A stretch of DNA of 7,148 nt, taken from contig JAQYWA010000103.1 in assembly GCA_030145265.1 (NCBI GenBank), forward strand, positions 1 through 7,148. Direction: 5' to 3'. Source of the stretch: Desulfuromonas sp. GTDB lineage: Bacteria; Desulfobacterota; Desulfuromonadia; Desulfuromonadales; Trichloromonadaceae. A program made the position numbers and the translations under genes. This document shows, piece by piece, positions 1-6,728 of the stretch (its first letter is position 1; each line of letters opens with the position of its first letter). Under the pieces are notes generated by a model. That model saw only the letters and a list, made by a program, of their open reading frames with translations, was not told where the DNA came from and searched no databases.

Positions 1-194
1 GCTTTGACCTCAGCGGCGGGGTCGACGCCTGGGGAGATCCGTTCCTTGAGCAGGTTGAGCAGAAACGCTTCTTTGCCAGCCGGCGGGTTCTGCAGCAGTT
101 CACACAGTCCCTGGGCCTGCTCCGGGGTGAGGGGAAGCGCCGGGATACCCTGGGCGTTCCGCTCTGCTTCTTGTTTAAGATAGGTTTCGATCAT
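1..194 (-). CDS. acnB: Aconitate hydratase B, N-terminal fragment
   Basis: Only the first 64 codons are in the window; the gene runs off the left edge. The translation begins MIETYLKQEAERNAQGIPAL and contains LLQNPPAGKEAFLLNLL and SPGVDPAAEVKA, which match the opening of bacterial AcnB (E. coli AcnB has the equivalent NPPAGEEEFLLDLL and PPGVDEAAYVKA). This part is the N-terminal HEAT-like helical domain found in AcnB but not in AcnA. The full enzyme is a cytoplasmic [4Fe-4S] protein that interconverts citrate and isocitrate in the TCA cycle and often also dehydrates 2-methylisocitrate; the cluster-binding cysteines lie outside the window. The ATG at 194-192 is chosen because TGAGGAG (207-201) precedes it by six bases. 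It lies 292 bases downstream of the rhodanese gene and has its own promoter candidate, so it is probably a separate transcript. Confidence 0.9.
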   Translation of the reverse strand, partial: MIETYLKQEAERNAQGIPALPLTPEQAQGLCELLQNPPAGKEAFLLNLLKERISPGVDPAAEVK

Positions 195-343
195 CTCTCT
201 CTCCTCAATGTAAGGGTTACGATCCGAGCGTATCGACAGCCGGAGGTGCAACTTATATTGCCAATGAAGCCGATTTTACCGGACCTCGAAAGGCCAGGGG
301 ATCGCCTTCCAAAGCCGCTGGCAGAAACCGGAAACTTGCATAC

Positions 344-371
344 TGTATACGATCATAGAGGTAATTGTCAA
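344..371 (-). promoter_or_regulatory. acnB: Probable sigma-70 promoter of acnB
   Basis: Reading the minus strand, a perfect -35 hexamer TTGACA (371-366) is followed after 16 bases by TATACA (349-344); an alternative -10, TACAGT, lies two bases further on. Transcription would start near 337, giving a leader of roughly 140 bases before the acnB ATG at 194. The -10 region overlaps the palindrome GTATAC and two tandem heptamers, TGCATAC and TGTATAC on the plus strand (337-350), which could be a regulator site, though I cannot name one. The rest of the 195-486 interval holds no gene I can support and no clear terminator after the rhodanese gene. No known riboswitch was recognised in the leader. 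Confidence 0.6.
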
Positions 372-486
372 CGTAGAAGTCGTGGAAAAATGAGAGTTTG
401 GCGGACTATTGCAACAAGGAGTTACGAGAATAAGGATTAAAATAGCGGGGAGTCAAACCGGGGAGATTTACGACAATGGCAGCGGC

Positions 487-795
487 TCACTGTTCCATTG
501 GAAGCCCGGCCTTTCGCCAGGCGGACATGTGACCCTCCAGAAGGTCAAGGTTGCGGTAGCCCAAAAGACCGAGCACTGATTTAACAATCTGGGCCCGTGG
601 GCCATGTTCGCAAATCAGCACCAGCGAGATTTCCCGGCTCTTCGGCAAATGAGCCCGGCGCAACAGAATCGACAGCAGTGGCGCATGAACAGCATCTGGA
701 ATATGCCCGGAGCGGAATTCCGGGCCGCTGCGCACATCGATCACGCAGGGAGCCTGCTTGGTTTTCAGTTTTTTGGCGAGATCGTTGATTTTCAT
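487..795 (-). CDS. Single-domain rhodanese-like protein
   Basis: This is a 102-residue protein made of one rhodanese domain with no signal peptide, so probably cytoplasmic. Visible family features are the CVIDVRSGPEFRSGHIPDA segment (residues 17-35; the DVR and GHIP motifs), the active-site loop CEHGPRA with Cys62 as the expected persulfide-carrying residue, and the C-terminal LLEGHMSAWRKAGLP stretch (85-99). The family moves sulfane sulfur from donors such as thiosulfate to thiol acceptors; the substrate here cannot be read from sequence. The ATG at 795-793 is preferred because GGAG lies 11 bases upstream; an in-frame TTG at 804-802 would add three residues but sits only two bases from that GGAG. 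The gene follows the GGDEF-EAL stop codon by 33 bases and is probably the last gene of that operon. No convincing hairpin terminator follows it. Confidence 0.88.
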   Translation of the reverse strand: MKINDLAKKLKTKQAPCVIDVRSGPEFRSGHIPDAVHAPLLSILLRRAHLPKSREISLVLICEHGPRAQIVKSVLGLLGYRNLDLLEGHMSAWRKAGLPMEQ

Positions 796-828
796 AAAAG
801 CCAAGTCTCCACAATCCCTGCCGGGTGA

Positions 829-3312
829 TCACGACAGGTTTCGCTCATTCAGCCAGGCCATCAGCTCATCTGCAGGTAGGGGCTTGGAATAGAAAAACCC
901 CTGGATTTCGTCGCACCCCCGGGAGCGAAGAAAATCAAGTTCAGCATCGGTTTCGACCCCCTCGGCCAGAACCCGCCGACCAAGACTGTGCCCCATAGCG
1001 ATGATCGCATCGACAATGGCCGCATCATCCTTATCCATGTGAATATCACGCACAAATGAACGATCTATTTTCAGCCGATCAATCGGGAAATGCTTCAGGT
1101 AACTCAGCGATGAATAACCGGTGCCAAAATCGTCGATCGACAAGTGAATGCCGCGCACCCTGATATCGAGCATATTGGCTATGGTTTCATGAGCGCCAGA
1201 CAACAACGTACTCTCGGTCAACTCCAGTTCGAGGTGGTCTGCCTCCAGCCCCGTTTCCTGCAACACCTGGTCGATCATATCAATGAAACCCGGCTGCCGG
1301 AACTGTTCTCCCGACAAATTGACAGCCATTTTGAGCAGGGGATAACCGGCCTCTTGCCAAGCGACATTCTGGGCACAGGCCGTTTTCAGCACCCACTCAC
1401 CAAGCGGCCTGATGAGGCCGGTTTCTTCAGCCAACGGGATGAACCTACAGGGAGGGATCAATCCTTTCTCCGGGTGCTGCCATCGAACCAGGGCTTCAAC
1501 CCCGAAAACCCTGTCCGAATCAAGATCAACCTGAGGCTGGTAGTGCAGGCAGAATTCATCGTTTCGGATTGCCCGGCGAAGGTCGGCCTCGATCTCACTC
1601 CGTTCGAGGGCCTTGCTATTCATTTTCTCGGTGAAAAACCGGTAGGTATTGCGCCCCTGCTCTTTGGCAGCATACATCGCCACATCCGCATGCTTCAACA
1701 ACACTTCCGCATCGTTGCCATCAGCGGGAGCCAGCACGACACCGATACTGGTGGTTATAAAGAGTTCTTTCGATTCCAAAACCACGGGTTCGGTCATCAT
1801 ATCGAGAACATGCCGGGCCACGGCGACGGCGGTCTGTTCATCCTTGACCGGAGAAATCAGCAAAACGAATTCATCGCCCCCCATGCGGGCCAGAATATCA
1901 TACTGACGCAAGCCCCGGCCCAGACGATCGGCCACCTGCTGCAAAAGTTCGTCGCCGGCCGCGTGGCCAAGGGTGTCATTCACCACCTTGAACTGGTCGA
2001 GGTCAAGAAACAACAGGGCCAACTGGCCATTATCGCGAGAAACCTGGGCCAGGCACTGGTTCAATCGGTCCATGAACAGCGTCCGGTTGGGCAAGCCAGT
2101 CAGGTTGTCAAAATAGGCCAACTGACGGATTTCCTGCTCGGCCTGCCGCTGGCCGCTCAAACTGTGGGCCTGAAAAATCACTCCTCCTTCTTTATCTGCT
2201 GACAGCGCAGACACCGAGAGGGCCACCGGAGCAGTGCGACCGTCGCGGCAACGATAGAAGATTTCCCAACCGGAAACTATCTCGCCGGCAAGCACCTTGT
2301 CCAACAGCGGTTTCTGTTGCTGCGGATCAGCCAACACACAGGAAAAAGGCTGACCGATCAACATTTCGGGAGAACAGTCGAGCATCGACAGGGTTGCCGG
2401 ATTGGCGCTGACGATGGTGCCGTCAGGAGAAGTCACCACCAGGGAATCGACCATTGCGTCAAAGACGCTTTCAAGATGATCTCTGACCGAAACGAGCTCT
2501 CCCTTAAAACGATAGAGATCCTCAGCCATGCGATTGAACGACCGTGAAAGATCGCCTATTTCATCGTTAGTGTGAGCATCTATCCTCACCTTGAAATCGC
2601 CAGAGCCAATCGAGTCAGCGGCCCATTTCAAACGCCGAACAGGTCGCGATATAGCACTGGATAAAAACATGCTGACCACCAGAATTCCCGCAACCAGGAG
2701 GGCGGCGACAAGGGCAATCCGCTCTATCCCGGAACGGATCGCCAGACGAACCCGCTCACTACTGACAAGCAGTTTATTCTGTTCTCGATCCAAGGCGCGT
2801 TCAATGACCTGAAGAAAGACCTTTTCGTCCTGCTCGAAGGCTTCCTTCAAATCCAACAGGGTATCGCCAGAGTCTTCCTGCCTTATGGCTTCCAGCAACA
2901 GGGAGCTGCGATGCAGCAAAGCCTCGCCGGCCCAGCGAACCTCACTAAGGCCATCCGTATACTCAGGGAAAAATTTCACGATAAGAGATTCGTAACGCTC
3001 AAAAGCGTCACGATATTCCCAATAACCGCAAGAGATCAGTTCGAACTCTTCGTTTTTCTGGGCGGAAGCCTGTTTGGGGTCCTCTTGCAGTTGCGCAAGG
3101 AACCCGAATTCCACCGTTGACGATACGATCCGCAAGCCGGCAAAACGCAAATCATCGAGCGCCAGGCTCATCGGCAATACATCGGCGGCGGCACTTTTGA
3201 ACTCAGCCTGAATGGACTGGATCACGTTAACGGAAAACACGGCGATTCCGATAGCGAAACACGTGAGTAACAGATAAGAGAAAAAGAGCTTTATTTTAAT
3301 CGTCAGGCGCAT
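829..3312 (-). CDS. Membrane-bound HAMP-PAS-GGDEF-EAL c-di-GMP enzyme
   Basis: The 827-residue product has a short basic N-terminus, a first membrane helix (about 9-31), a helical periplasmic sensor region (about 32-197, resembling a four-helix bundle), a second helix (about 198-221), HAMP (about 216-268, SRPVRRL and DEIGDLSRSFNRMAEDL), PAS (about 280-388), GGDEF (about 398-560) and EAL (about 572-822). The cyclase motif GGDEF (478-482) is intact, and RQYD (469-472) is correctly placed, five residues upstream, for a product-inhibition I-site. The phosphodiesterase half also looks intact: EAL (606-608), N665 in NLS, ELTES (697-701), DDFGTGYSS (727-735), K748 and EGVET (784-788). It should therefore be able both to make c-di-GMP from GTP and to hydrolyse it to pGpG; the net direction cannot be predicted. 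The ATG at 3312 has only a poor GGGGG ribosome site three bases away, but it precedes a sensible membrane helix. It lies 48 bases after the phosphatase gene. Confidence 0.95.
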   Translation of the reverse strand: MRLTIKIKLFFSYLLLTCFAIGIAVFSVNVIQSIQAEFKSAAADVLPMSLALDDLRFAGLRIVSSTVEFGFLAQLQEDPKQASAQKNEEFELISCGYWEYRDAFERYESLIVKFFPEYTDGLSEVRWAGEALLHRSSLLLEAIRQEDSGDTLLDLKEAFEQDEKVFLQVIERALDREQNKLLVSSERVRLAIRSGIERIALVAALLVAGILVVSMFLSSAISRPVRRLKWAADSIGSGDFKVRIDAHTNDEIGDLSRSFNRMAEDLYRFKGELVSVRDHLESVFDAMVDSLVVTSPDGTIVSANPATLSMLDCSPEMLIGQPFSCVLADPQQQKPLLDKVLAGEIVSGWEIFYRCRDGRTAPVALSVSALSADKEGGVIFQAHSLSGQRQAEQEIRQLAYFDNLTGLPNRTLFMDRLNQCLAQVSRDNGQLALLFLDLDQFKVVNDTLGHAAGDELLQQVADRLGRGLRQYDILARMGGDEFVLLISPVKDEQTAVAVARHVLDMMTEPVVLESKELFITTSIGVVLAPADGNDAEVLLKHADVAMYAAKEQGRNTYRFFTEKMNSKALERSEIEADLRRAIRNDEFCLHYQPQVDLDSDRVFGVEALVRWQHPEKGLIPPCRFIPLAEETGLIRPLGEWVLKTACAQNVAWQEAGYPLLKMAVNLSGEQFRQPGFIDMIDQVLQETGLEADHLELELTESTLLSGAHETIANMLDIRVRGIHLSIDDFGTGYSSLSYLKHFPIDRLKIDRSFVRDIHMDKDDAAIVDAIIAMGHSLGRRVLAEGVETDAELDFLRSRGCDEIQGFFYSKPLPADELMAWLNERNLS

Positions 3313-3341
3313 ATACCCCCGCTGAGAGCACCAGTAAAATC

Positions 3342-3350
3342 AAAAAAAAA
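3342..3350 (-). repeat. Nine-base T tract in the phosphatase/GGDEF-EAL gap
   Basis: The 48-base gap between the phosphatase stop and the GGDEF-EAL start contains nine consecutive T residues in the message sense, then GATTTT. The only stem I can see before it is a CCG/CGG pair around GAATTC spanning the stop codon, which is too weak to call an intrinsic terminator. The tract is outside both reading frames, so length changes would not cause frameshifts. It may permit some attenuation or polymerase slippage. Confidence 0.4.
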
Positions 3351-3360
3351 CCGTAAGAAT

Positions 3361-4542
3361 TCAACCGGCAAACTCGACCCCCATAATACTCACATCATCG
3401 CTTGGGGCTCGGCCACCACCGAATTCCCGTAGGCTGGCCATCAGGTTTTCCATGCCTAAGGCAACGGGCAAGGTTCGGGCAAACAACAAATAATCGAACA
3501 GGCGCTGCTCTCCGAACAGCTCGCCCGCCTCGGAAAAATACTCGGTGACGCCATCCGAATAAATATACAAACGATCCCCCGGCAGCAGCTGGACCTCGCC
3601 CTCTTCATAAGGAATCAGGCCACCCATGCCGATCAGGGTGCCCCCCTCACGCAGCAGCTCCAGGGTACCGTCGGCCCGTATCACAATGGGCAAGGGATGC
3701 CCCCCGTTGCAGTACCTGACCTTGCCCGTTGCCGGCTCAAGCAGCAAGTACACAATGGTGAAAAATTTCTCGAAGCGTTCGTATGGATATTCCCGGTCGA
3801 GACCGGTCAACACTTCGGCGGGGCCGGGGATCTGGCAGTAAGGCGGGCGGTCGAGCAACCGTTTGACCAGTCGCCCGCTATGGGCCGCAAGACTCTGGTA
3901 AACCGAGACGGTGACCATGGCCGAAGAGACGCCATGACCGCTGACATCGATCAGGTAAGCCATCAGGATATCTTCCGACAGCTTCACTAGGTTGAACAGA
4001 TCGCCGCCGACGGTCTCGCATGGAAGAAACTGCCAAGCGAAGGAAAAGGCTTCGGCATTGGGGCGGACACTGGGCAGGAGGCTGCGCTGGATATGCGCAG
4101 CCGAACTCAGGCCCTGCTCAATTTCAAATTGTCGAGCGATCAGACGTTCTTCAGCCAGGCTTCTTTCCGCGGCCAGGCGGGTCATATTAAGCAGCAGTTC
4201 GACCTGTTCGAGAACATGGATCGGGTTGCCTGGATCGATGATGGTGGCAGATGCCCAGGGGGTCAAGACACGCATGCGCTCAAGGCCGATGCCGTTAGAT
4301 GAAAACCGCAGGCAGGGTATCTCAACGGTCTGCAGGTCGGAAGCAAACACCTGCTGGTTTTCAAGAGAGGACTGGCCAAGCAATTCGGCATCGAGCAGCA
4401 TGAGGTCGGGCATGTCGCGCAGAAGTTCGCGGGCGGCTTCGAGCACTGTGGCCTGCAGCACTCGATAACCAGAACGCTTCAGGGTGCCTACCACCCGATC
4501 GCCCTGACTTCCGGCACATGCAACGAGAATTTTCTCCGCCAT
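3361..4542 (-). CDS. SpoIIE/RsbU-type phosphatase with degenerate receiver domain
   Basis: The 393-residue cytoplasmic protein has three parts. Residues 1-118 have the shape of a response-regulator receiver (MAEKILV start, PDLMLLDAEL with the usual phosphoacceptor at Asp51), but the acidic pair after strand 1 is replaced by CAGS and the usual Lys before the late proline is Asp103 (IIDP). Residues about 119-158 form a charged linker helix ending HIQRSLLP, typical before this phosphatase type. Residues about 165-391 are a PP2C-like SpoIIE domain with metal-binding aspartates at D181 (GGDLF), D199 (DVSGHG), D330 (SDG) and D382/D383 (SDDVS), so catalysis looks intact. Family members usually dephosphorylate serine or threonine on STAS anti-sigma-antagonist proteins; no such partner is in the window. 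ATG 4542-4540 is preferred, with GGGG eight bases upstream; an in-frame GTG at 4563 would add seven residues. It is the first gene of the probable three-gene operon. Confidence 0.92.
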   Translation of the reverse strand: MAEKILVACAGSQGDRVVGTLKRSGYRVLQATVLEAARELLRDMPDLMLLDAELLGQSSLENQQVFASDLQTVEIPCLRFSSNGIGLERMRVLTPWASATIIDPGNPIHVLEQVELLLNMTRLAAERSLAEERLIARQFEIEQGLSSAAHIQRSLLPSVRPNAEAFSFAWQFLPCETVGGDLFNLVKLSEDILMAYLIDVSGHGVSSAMVTVSVYQSLAAHSGRLVKRLLDRPPYCQIPGPAEVLTGLDREYPYERFEKFFTIVYLLLEPATGKVRYCNGGHPLPIVIRADGTLELLREGGTLIGMGGLIPYEEGEVQLLPGDRLYIYSDGVTEYFSEAGELFGEQRLFDYLLFARTLPVALGMENLMASLREFGGGRAPSDDVSIMGVEFAG

Positions 4543-4615
4543 AGCAGTCGCCCCAATCAACACAGCCTAATGATAACTAATGAACATTTCTATCTAAACA
4601 CAGACCACGACTGCT
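4543..4615 (-). repeat. 8-bp inverted repeat abutting the phosphatase start codon
   Basis: In the message sense AGCAGTCG (4615-4608) is the exact reverse complement of CGACTGCT (4550-4543), which sits directly against the ATG at 4542 and just after the GGGG ribosome site. If both arms are transcribed they could pair across a 57-base loop and hide the start region. An eight-base match in a gap this size can arise by chance. Confidence 0.35.
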
Positions 4616-4620
4616 GGCAA
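4592..4620 (-). promoter_or_regulatory. Weak candidate promoter for the phosphatase operon
   Basis: On the minus strand TTGCCA (4620-4615) is followed by a 17-base spacer and TTAGAT (4597-4592). The -35 matches consensus well, but the -10 matches at only three of six positions. The 112-base gap after uup is large enough for a separate promoter, which is the main reason to list it. Transcription from here would begin inside the gap and leave out the upstream arm of the inverted repeat. Confidence 0.25.
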
Positions 4621-4654
4621 ACGCTAATTTATCCCAAACGCCGCAAAGACGATT

Positions 4655-6553
4655 CTATCCACCCTGGTTCTTCGTCTCGAGTTCTTCCCAGCGCTCGAAC
4701 AAGTCCGCCAGTTCGGCTTCAAGCCCTTCAAGTTCGCGGGCCACGGCGGCCATGCGCACATGGTCACCCAGCTGGGCGGGGTCGGCGAGCAGGGTTTCCC
4801 GTTCGGCCTTGCGTTCTTCGAGATCAGCAATGTTCTTTTCGACCGCTTCGAGTTCCAGTCGCTCCTTGTAGCTGAGGCCCGCCTTCTTTTTTGCCTTCGG
4901 TTCGGCGGCAGGCCTTGGGACGGCTTTGCGCACCTGCCGCTCCTCTTCGGCCTGCAGCTCTTTGAAGCGGCAGAAATCCTCGTAGTTCCCTTCGTAGTAA
5001 ACCACCCGACCGTCCCCCTCGAAATGGAGGATGCCGGTGGCCACGCGATCGAGAAACCAGCGGTCGTGGGTAACCACCAACACGCAGCCGGAATAGTTGA
5101 CAAAGGCTTCTTCGAGCACCTGCATCGTCGGAATATCGAGATCGTTGGTCGGCTCATCGAGAACCAGCAGGTTGGCCCCCTGCAGCATCAGGCAGGCCAA
5201 GAGCAGCCGCGCCCGCTCGCCGCCGGAGAGGGTCGAGATGCGTTTGCGCTGTTCGGGGGCGGTAAACAGAAAATCCTCGAGATAGCCGATCTTGTGCCGC
5301 TTATTCCCGGCGAGGGTGACCCAGTCCCCATCCCCTACCGCCTCGTGAACAAACTGCTCGGGGTCGAGACCGCTGCGAGCCTGGTCAAGGTAGCCGATGC
5401 GGGTGTTGGAACCGAGTACCACTGCGCCGGCGGTCGGCGCCAGCTCACCTAAGGTGGTGCGCAACAGGGTGGTCTTGCCGCAGCCGTTGGGACCGAGAAT
5501 CCCGATCCGCTCCCCCTTGCGCAGGATAAAGGAAAGCCGGTCGATCAGGGTGCGCCCGCCGAGTTCAACTCCCAAATCGCTAAATTCGAGGATAGTGCCG
5601 CCAAGACGCTTCTCGGAGGTAAACTCGAGCTTGACATCGCGGGTACGCAAGTCCTTCTTCTGTTCGCGCAGACCGCCGACCCGGCCGATGCGGGCCTTTT
5701 GCTTGGTGGTGCGAGCCTTGGCGCCGCGAAGCAGCCAGGCCTCCTCACGCCGCAGCAGGTTCATCAGGCGGCTCTGGGACCGCCCCTCAGACTCGAGACG
5801 CTCCTGCTTCTGCAGCAGGTAATCGCTGTAACTGCCCCGGTACTGGGTCAACTCGCCATTATCGATTTCGAACATGCGACCGATCACCCGATCGAGAAAA
5901 TAGCGATCATGGGTAACCAGCACGACCGCCCCGGGATACTGCTGCAGCATCGTCTCCAAGCCGGCGATGGTGTCGGCATCGAGGTGGTTGGTAGGCTCGT
6001 CAAGCAGCAGCAGTTCCGGCTCGCGCAGAAACATCCCGGCCAGCGCCACTTTCTTAATCCACCCCCCAGATAATTCGCCCACCTTTTGCTTCATGTCGGT
6101 GATACCGAAGCGCCCGCACATATCGGCAATCCGGTGCCCGAGATCCCAACCGCCGTGCAGATCGAGCCAGCCCTGCAGCTGGTGTTGTTCCTCCATCAAC
6201 CGGGCCGCCTCATCGCCTTCAGCCAGGGGAATCCGGTCAATGACTTCATGAAACCGGTCCAGCCGGCCGCGCGCCTCTTCGAGACAACCATCGAGGGTTA
6301 CGCCGATAGTCAGCCCTGGGTCGAGCTCTGGGTCCTGCGGGAGGTACGCCGCGTTCAGGCCCCGCTTGCGGATCAGGGTGCCGCTGTCGGCGTCTTCGGT
6401 CGCCGCAAGAATCCGCAGCAGAGTCGATTTGCCGCAGCCGTTGCGGCCAATAACCCCGACCTTCTCACCCTCAGCGATAGCAAAAGTAAGCCCGGATAAA
6501 ACCGGTCGGGCACCGTAACTTTTCTGCAATTCAGTGACATCGATGACATTCAT
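4655..6553 (-). CDS. uup: ABC-F family ATPase Uup
   Basis: The 632-residue product has two ABC cassettes and no membrane segments, as in the ribosome-associated ABC-F proteins. Cassette 1 has Walker A GRNGCGKST (36-44), signature LSGGW (161-165), Walker B LLLLDEPTNHLD (181-192) and switch His215. The linker (about 240-315) carries the basic RGAKARTTKQKARIGRV segment. Cassette 2 has GPNGCGKTT (354-362), LSGGERARLLLA (442-453), LLVLDEPTNDLD (462-473) and switch His496. A basic tail and coiled coil (about 545-628) end in FERWEELETKNQGG, closely matching the FERWEYLEALKNGG end of E. coli Uup (635 residues); this C-terminal domain and the length separate it from EttA and YheS. Uup is linked to precise transposon excision, DNA-damage tolerance and ribosome function. 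Both Walker B glutamates are present, so it should hydrolyse ATP. ATG 6553 is preferred, with GGA upstream, over an in-frame GTG at 6577 that lacks a ribosome site. Confidence 0.93.
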   Translation of the reverse strand: MNVIDVTELQKSYGARPVLSGLTFAIAEGEKVGVIGRNGCGKSTLLRILAATEDADSGTLIRKRGLNAAYLPQDPELDPGLTIGVTLDGCLEEARGRLDRFHEVIDRIPLAEGDEAARLMEEQHQLQGWLDLHGGWDLGHRIADMCGRFGITDMKQKVGELSGGWIKKVALAGMFLREPELLLLDEPTNHLDADTIAGLETMLQQYPGAVVLVTHDRYFLDRVIGRMFEIDNGELTQYRGSYSDYLLQKQERLESEGRSQSRLMNLLRREEAWLLRGAKARTTKQKARIGRVGGLREQKKDLRTRDVKLEFTSEKRLGGTILEFSDLGVELGGRTLIDRLSFILRKGERIGILGPNGCGKTTLLRTTLGELAPTAGAVVLGSNTRIGYLDQARSGLDPEQFVHEAVGDGDWVTLAGNKRHKIGYLEDFLFTAPEQRKRISTLSGGERARLLLACLMLQGANLLVLDEPTNDLDIPTMQVLEEAFVNYSGCVLVVTHDRWFLDRVATGILHFEGDGRVVYYEGNYEDFCRFKELQAEEERQVRKAVPRPAAEPKAKKKAGLSYKERLELEAVEKNIADLEERKAERETLLADPAQLGDHVRMAAVARELEGLEAELADLFERWEELETKNQGG

Positions 6554-6563
6554 AATTTTTCCA

Positions 6564-6575
6564 GCCCCTTGGGGC
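6564..6575 (-). repeat. 12-base perfect palindrome in the uup leader
   Basis: GCCCCTTGGGGC is a perfect palindrome lying ten bases upstream of the uup ATG. In RNA it could form only a short stem (GCCC/GGGC with a CAAG loop) that would include the GGGG nearest the start codon. It could instead be a protein-binding site. The in-frame GTG alternative start of uup lies at its outer edge. Confidence 0.45.
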
Positions 6576-6605
6576 ACAAAGATGGATAAGTAAAATACGG
6601 CCCCA

Positions 6606-6634
6606 TATATACACGCAGTTCAAGAAAAAACCAA
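6606..6634 (-). promoter_or_regulatory. uup: Candidate promoter for uup
   Basis: On the minus strand TTGGTT (6634-6629) and TATATA (6611-6606) are separated by exactly 17 bases. Both hexamers match only in part (3/6 and 4/6), but the -10 lies in an AT-rich TGTATATATG stretch. A start near 6599 would give a leader of about 46 bases containing the GCCCC/GGGGC palindrome. Confidence 0.35.
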
Positions 6635-6716
6635 GATTTGCCACTGAGAAACCGAGAGCGCCACAACTGAGACATATTATGACACAGCATTGAGCTAAGT
6701 TGAGATCATCAGAAAC

Positions 6717-6724
6717 GGGAGGTG
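6717..6724 (+). promoter_or_regulatory. Strong ribosome binding site of the small plus-strand gene
   Basis: GGGAGGTG lies immediately upstream of the ATG at 6729, with six bases between GGAGG and the start codon. It is one of the best ribosome sites in the window and is the main support for treating the following short frame as a real gene. Confidence 0.6.
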
Positions 6725-6728
6725 CCCT

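Noticed and set aside
171..440. Plus-strand open frame of 89 codons across the acnB promoter region
   Set aside because: It overlaps the acnB start codon and promoter in antisense, its ATG lacks a convincing ribosome site, and its product resembles no known protein.
446..465. Direct repeat CGGGGAG at 446-452 and 459-465 as a regulatory site or terminator after the rhodanese gene
   Set aside because: The two copies are direct, not inverted, so they form no hairpin, and a seven-base repeat is too short to support a regulatory claim.
604..828. Plus-strand frames opposite the rhodanese gene
   Set aside because: They are antisense to a clear rhodanese domain and have no supporting ribosome site or domain.
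1144..2202. Long plus-strand open frame (352 codons)
   Set aside because: It lies wholly within the GGDEF and EAL coding region on the other strand, whose motifs are unambiguous. Its product has no recognisable domain and is a shadow of GC-rich coding sequence.
4624..5157. Second minus-strand frame of 177 codons overlapping the 3' end of uup
   Set aside because: It is out of frame with the well-conserved Uup C-terminus, is rich in Arg, Pro and Ser as expected for a shifted frame, and has no family signature.
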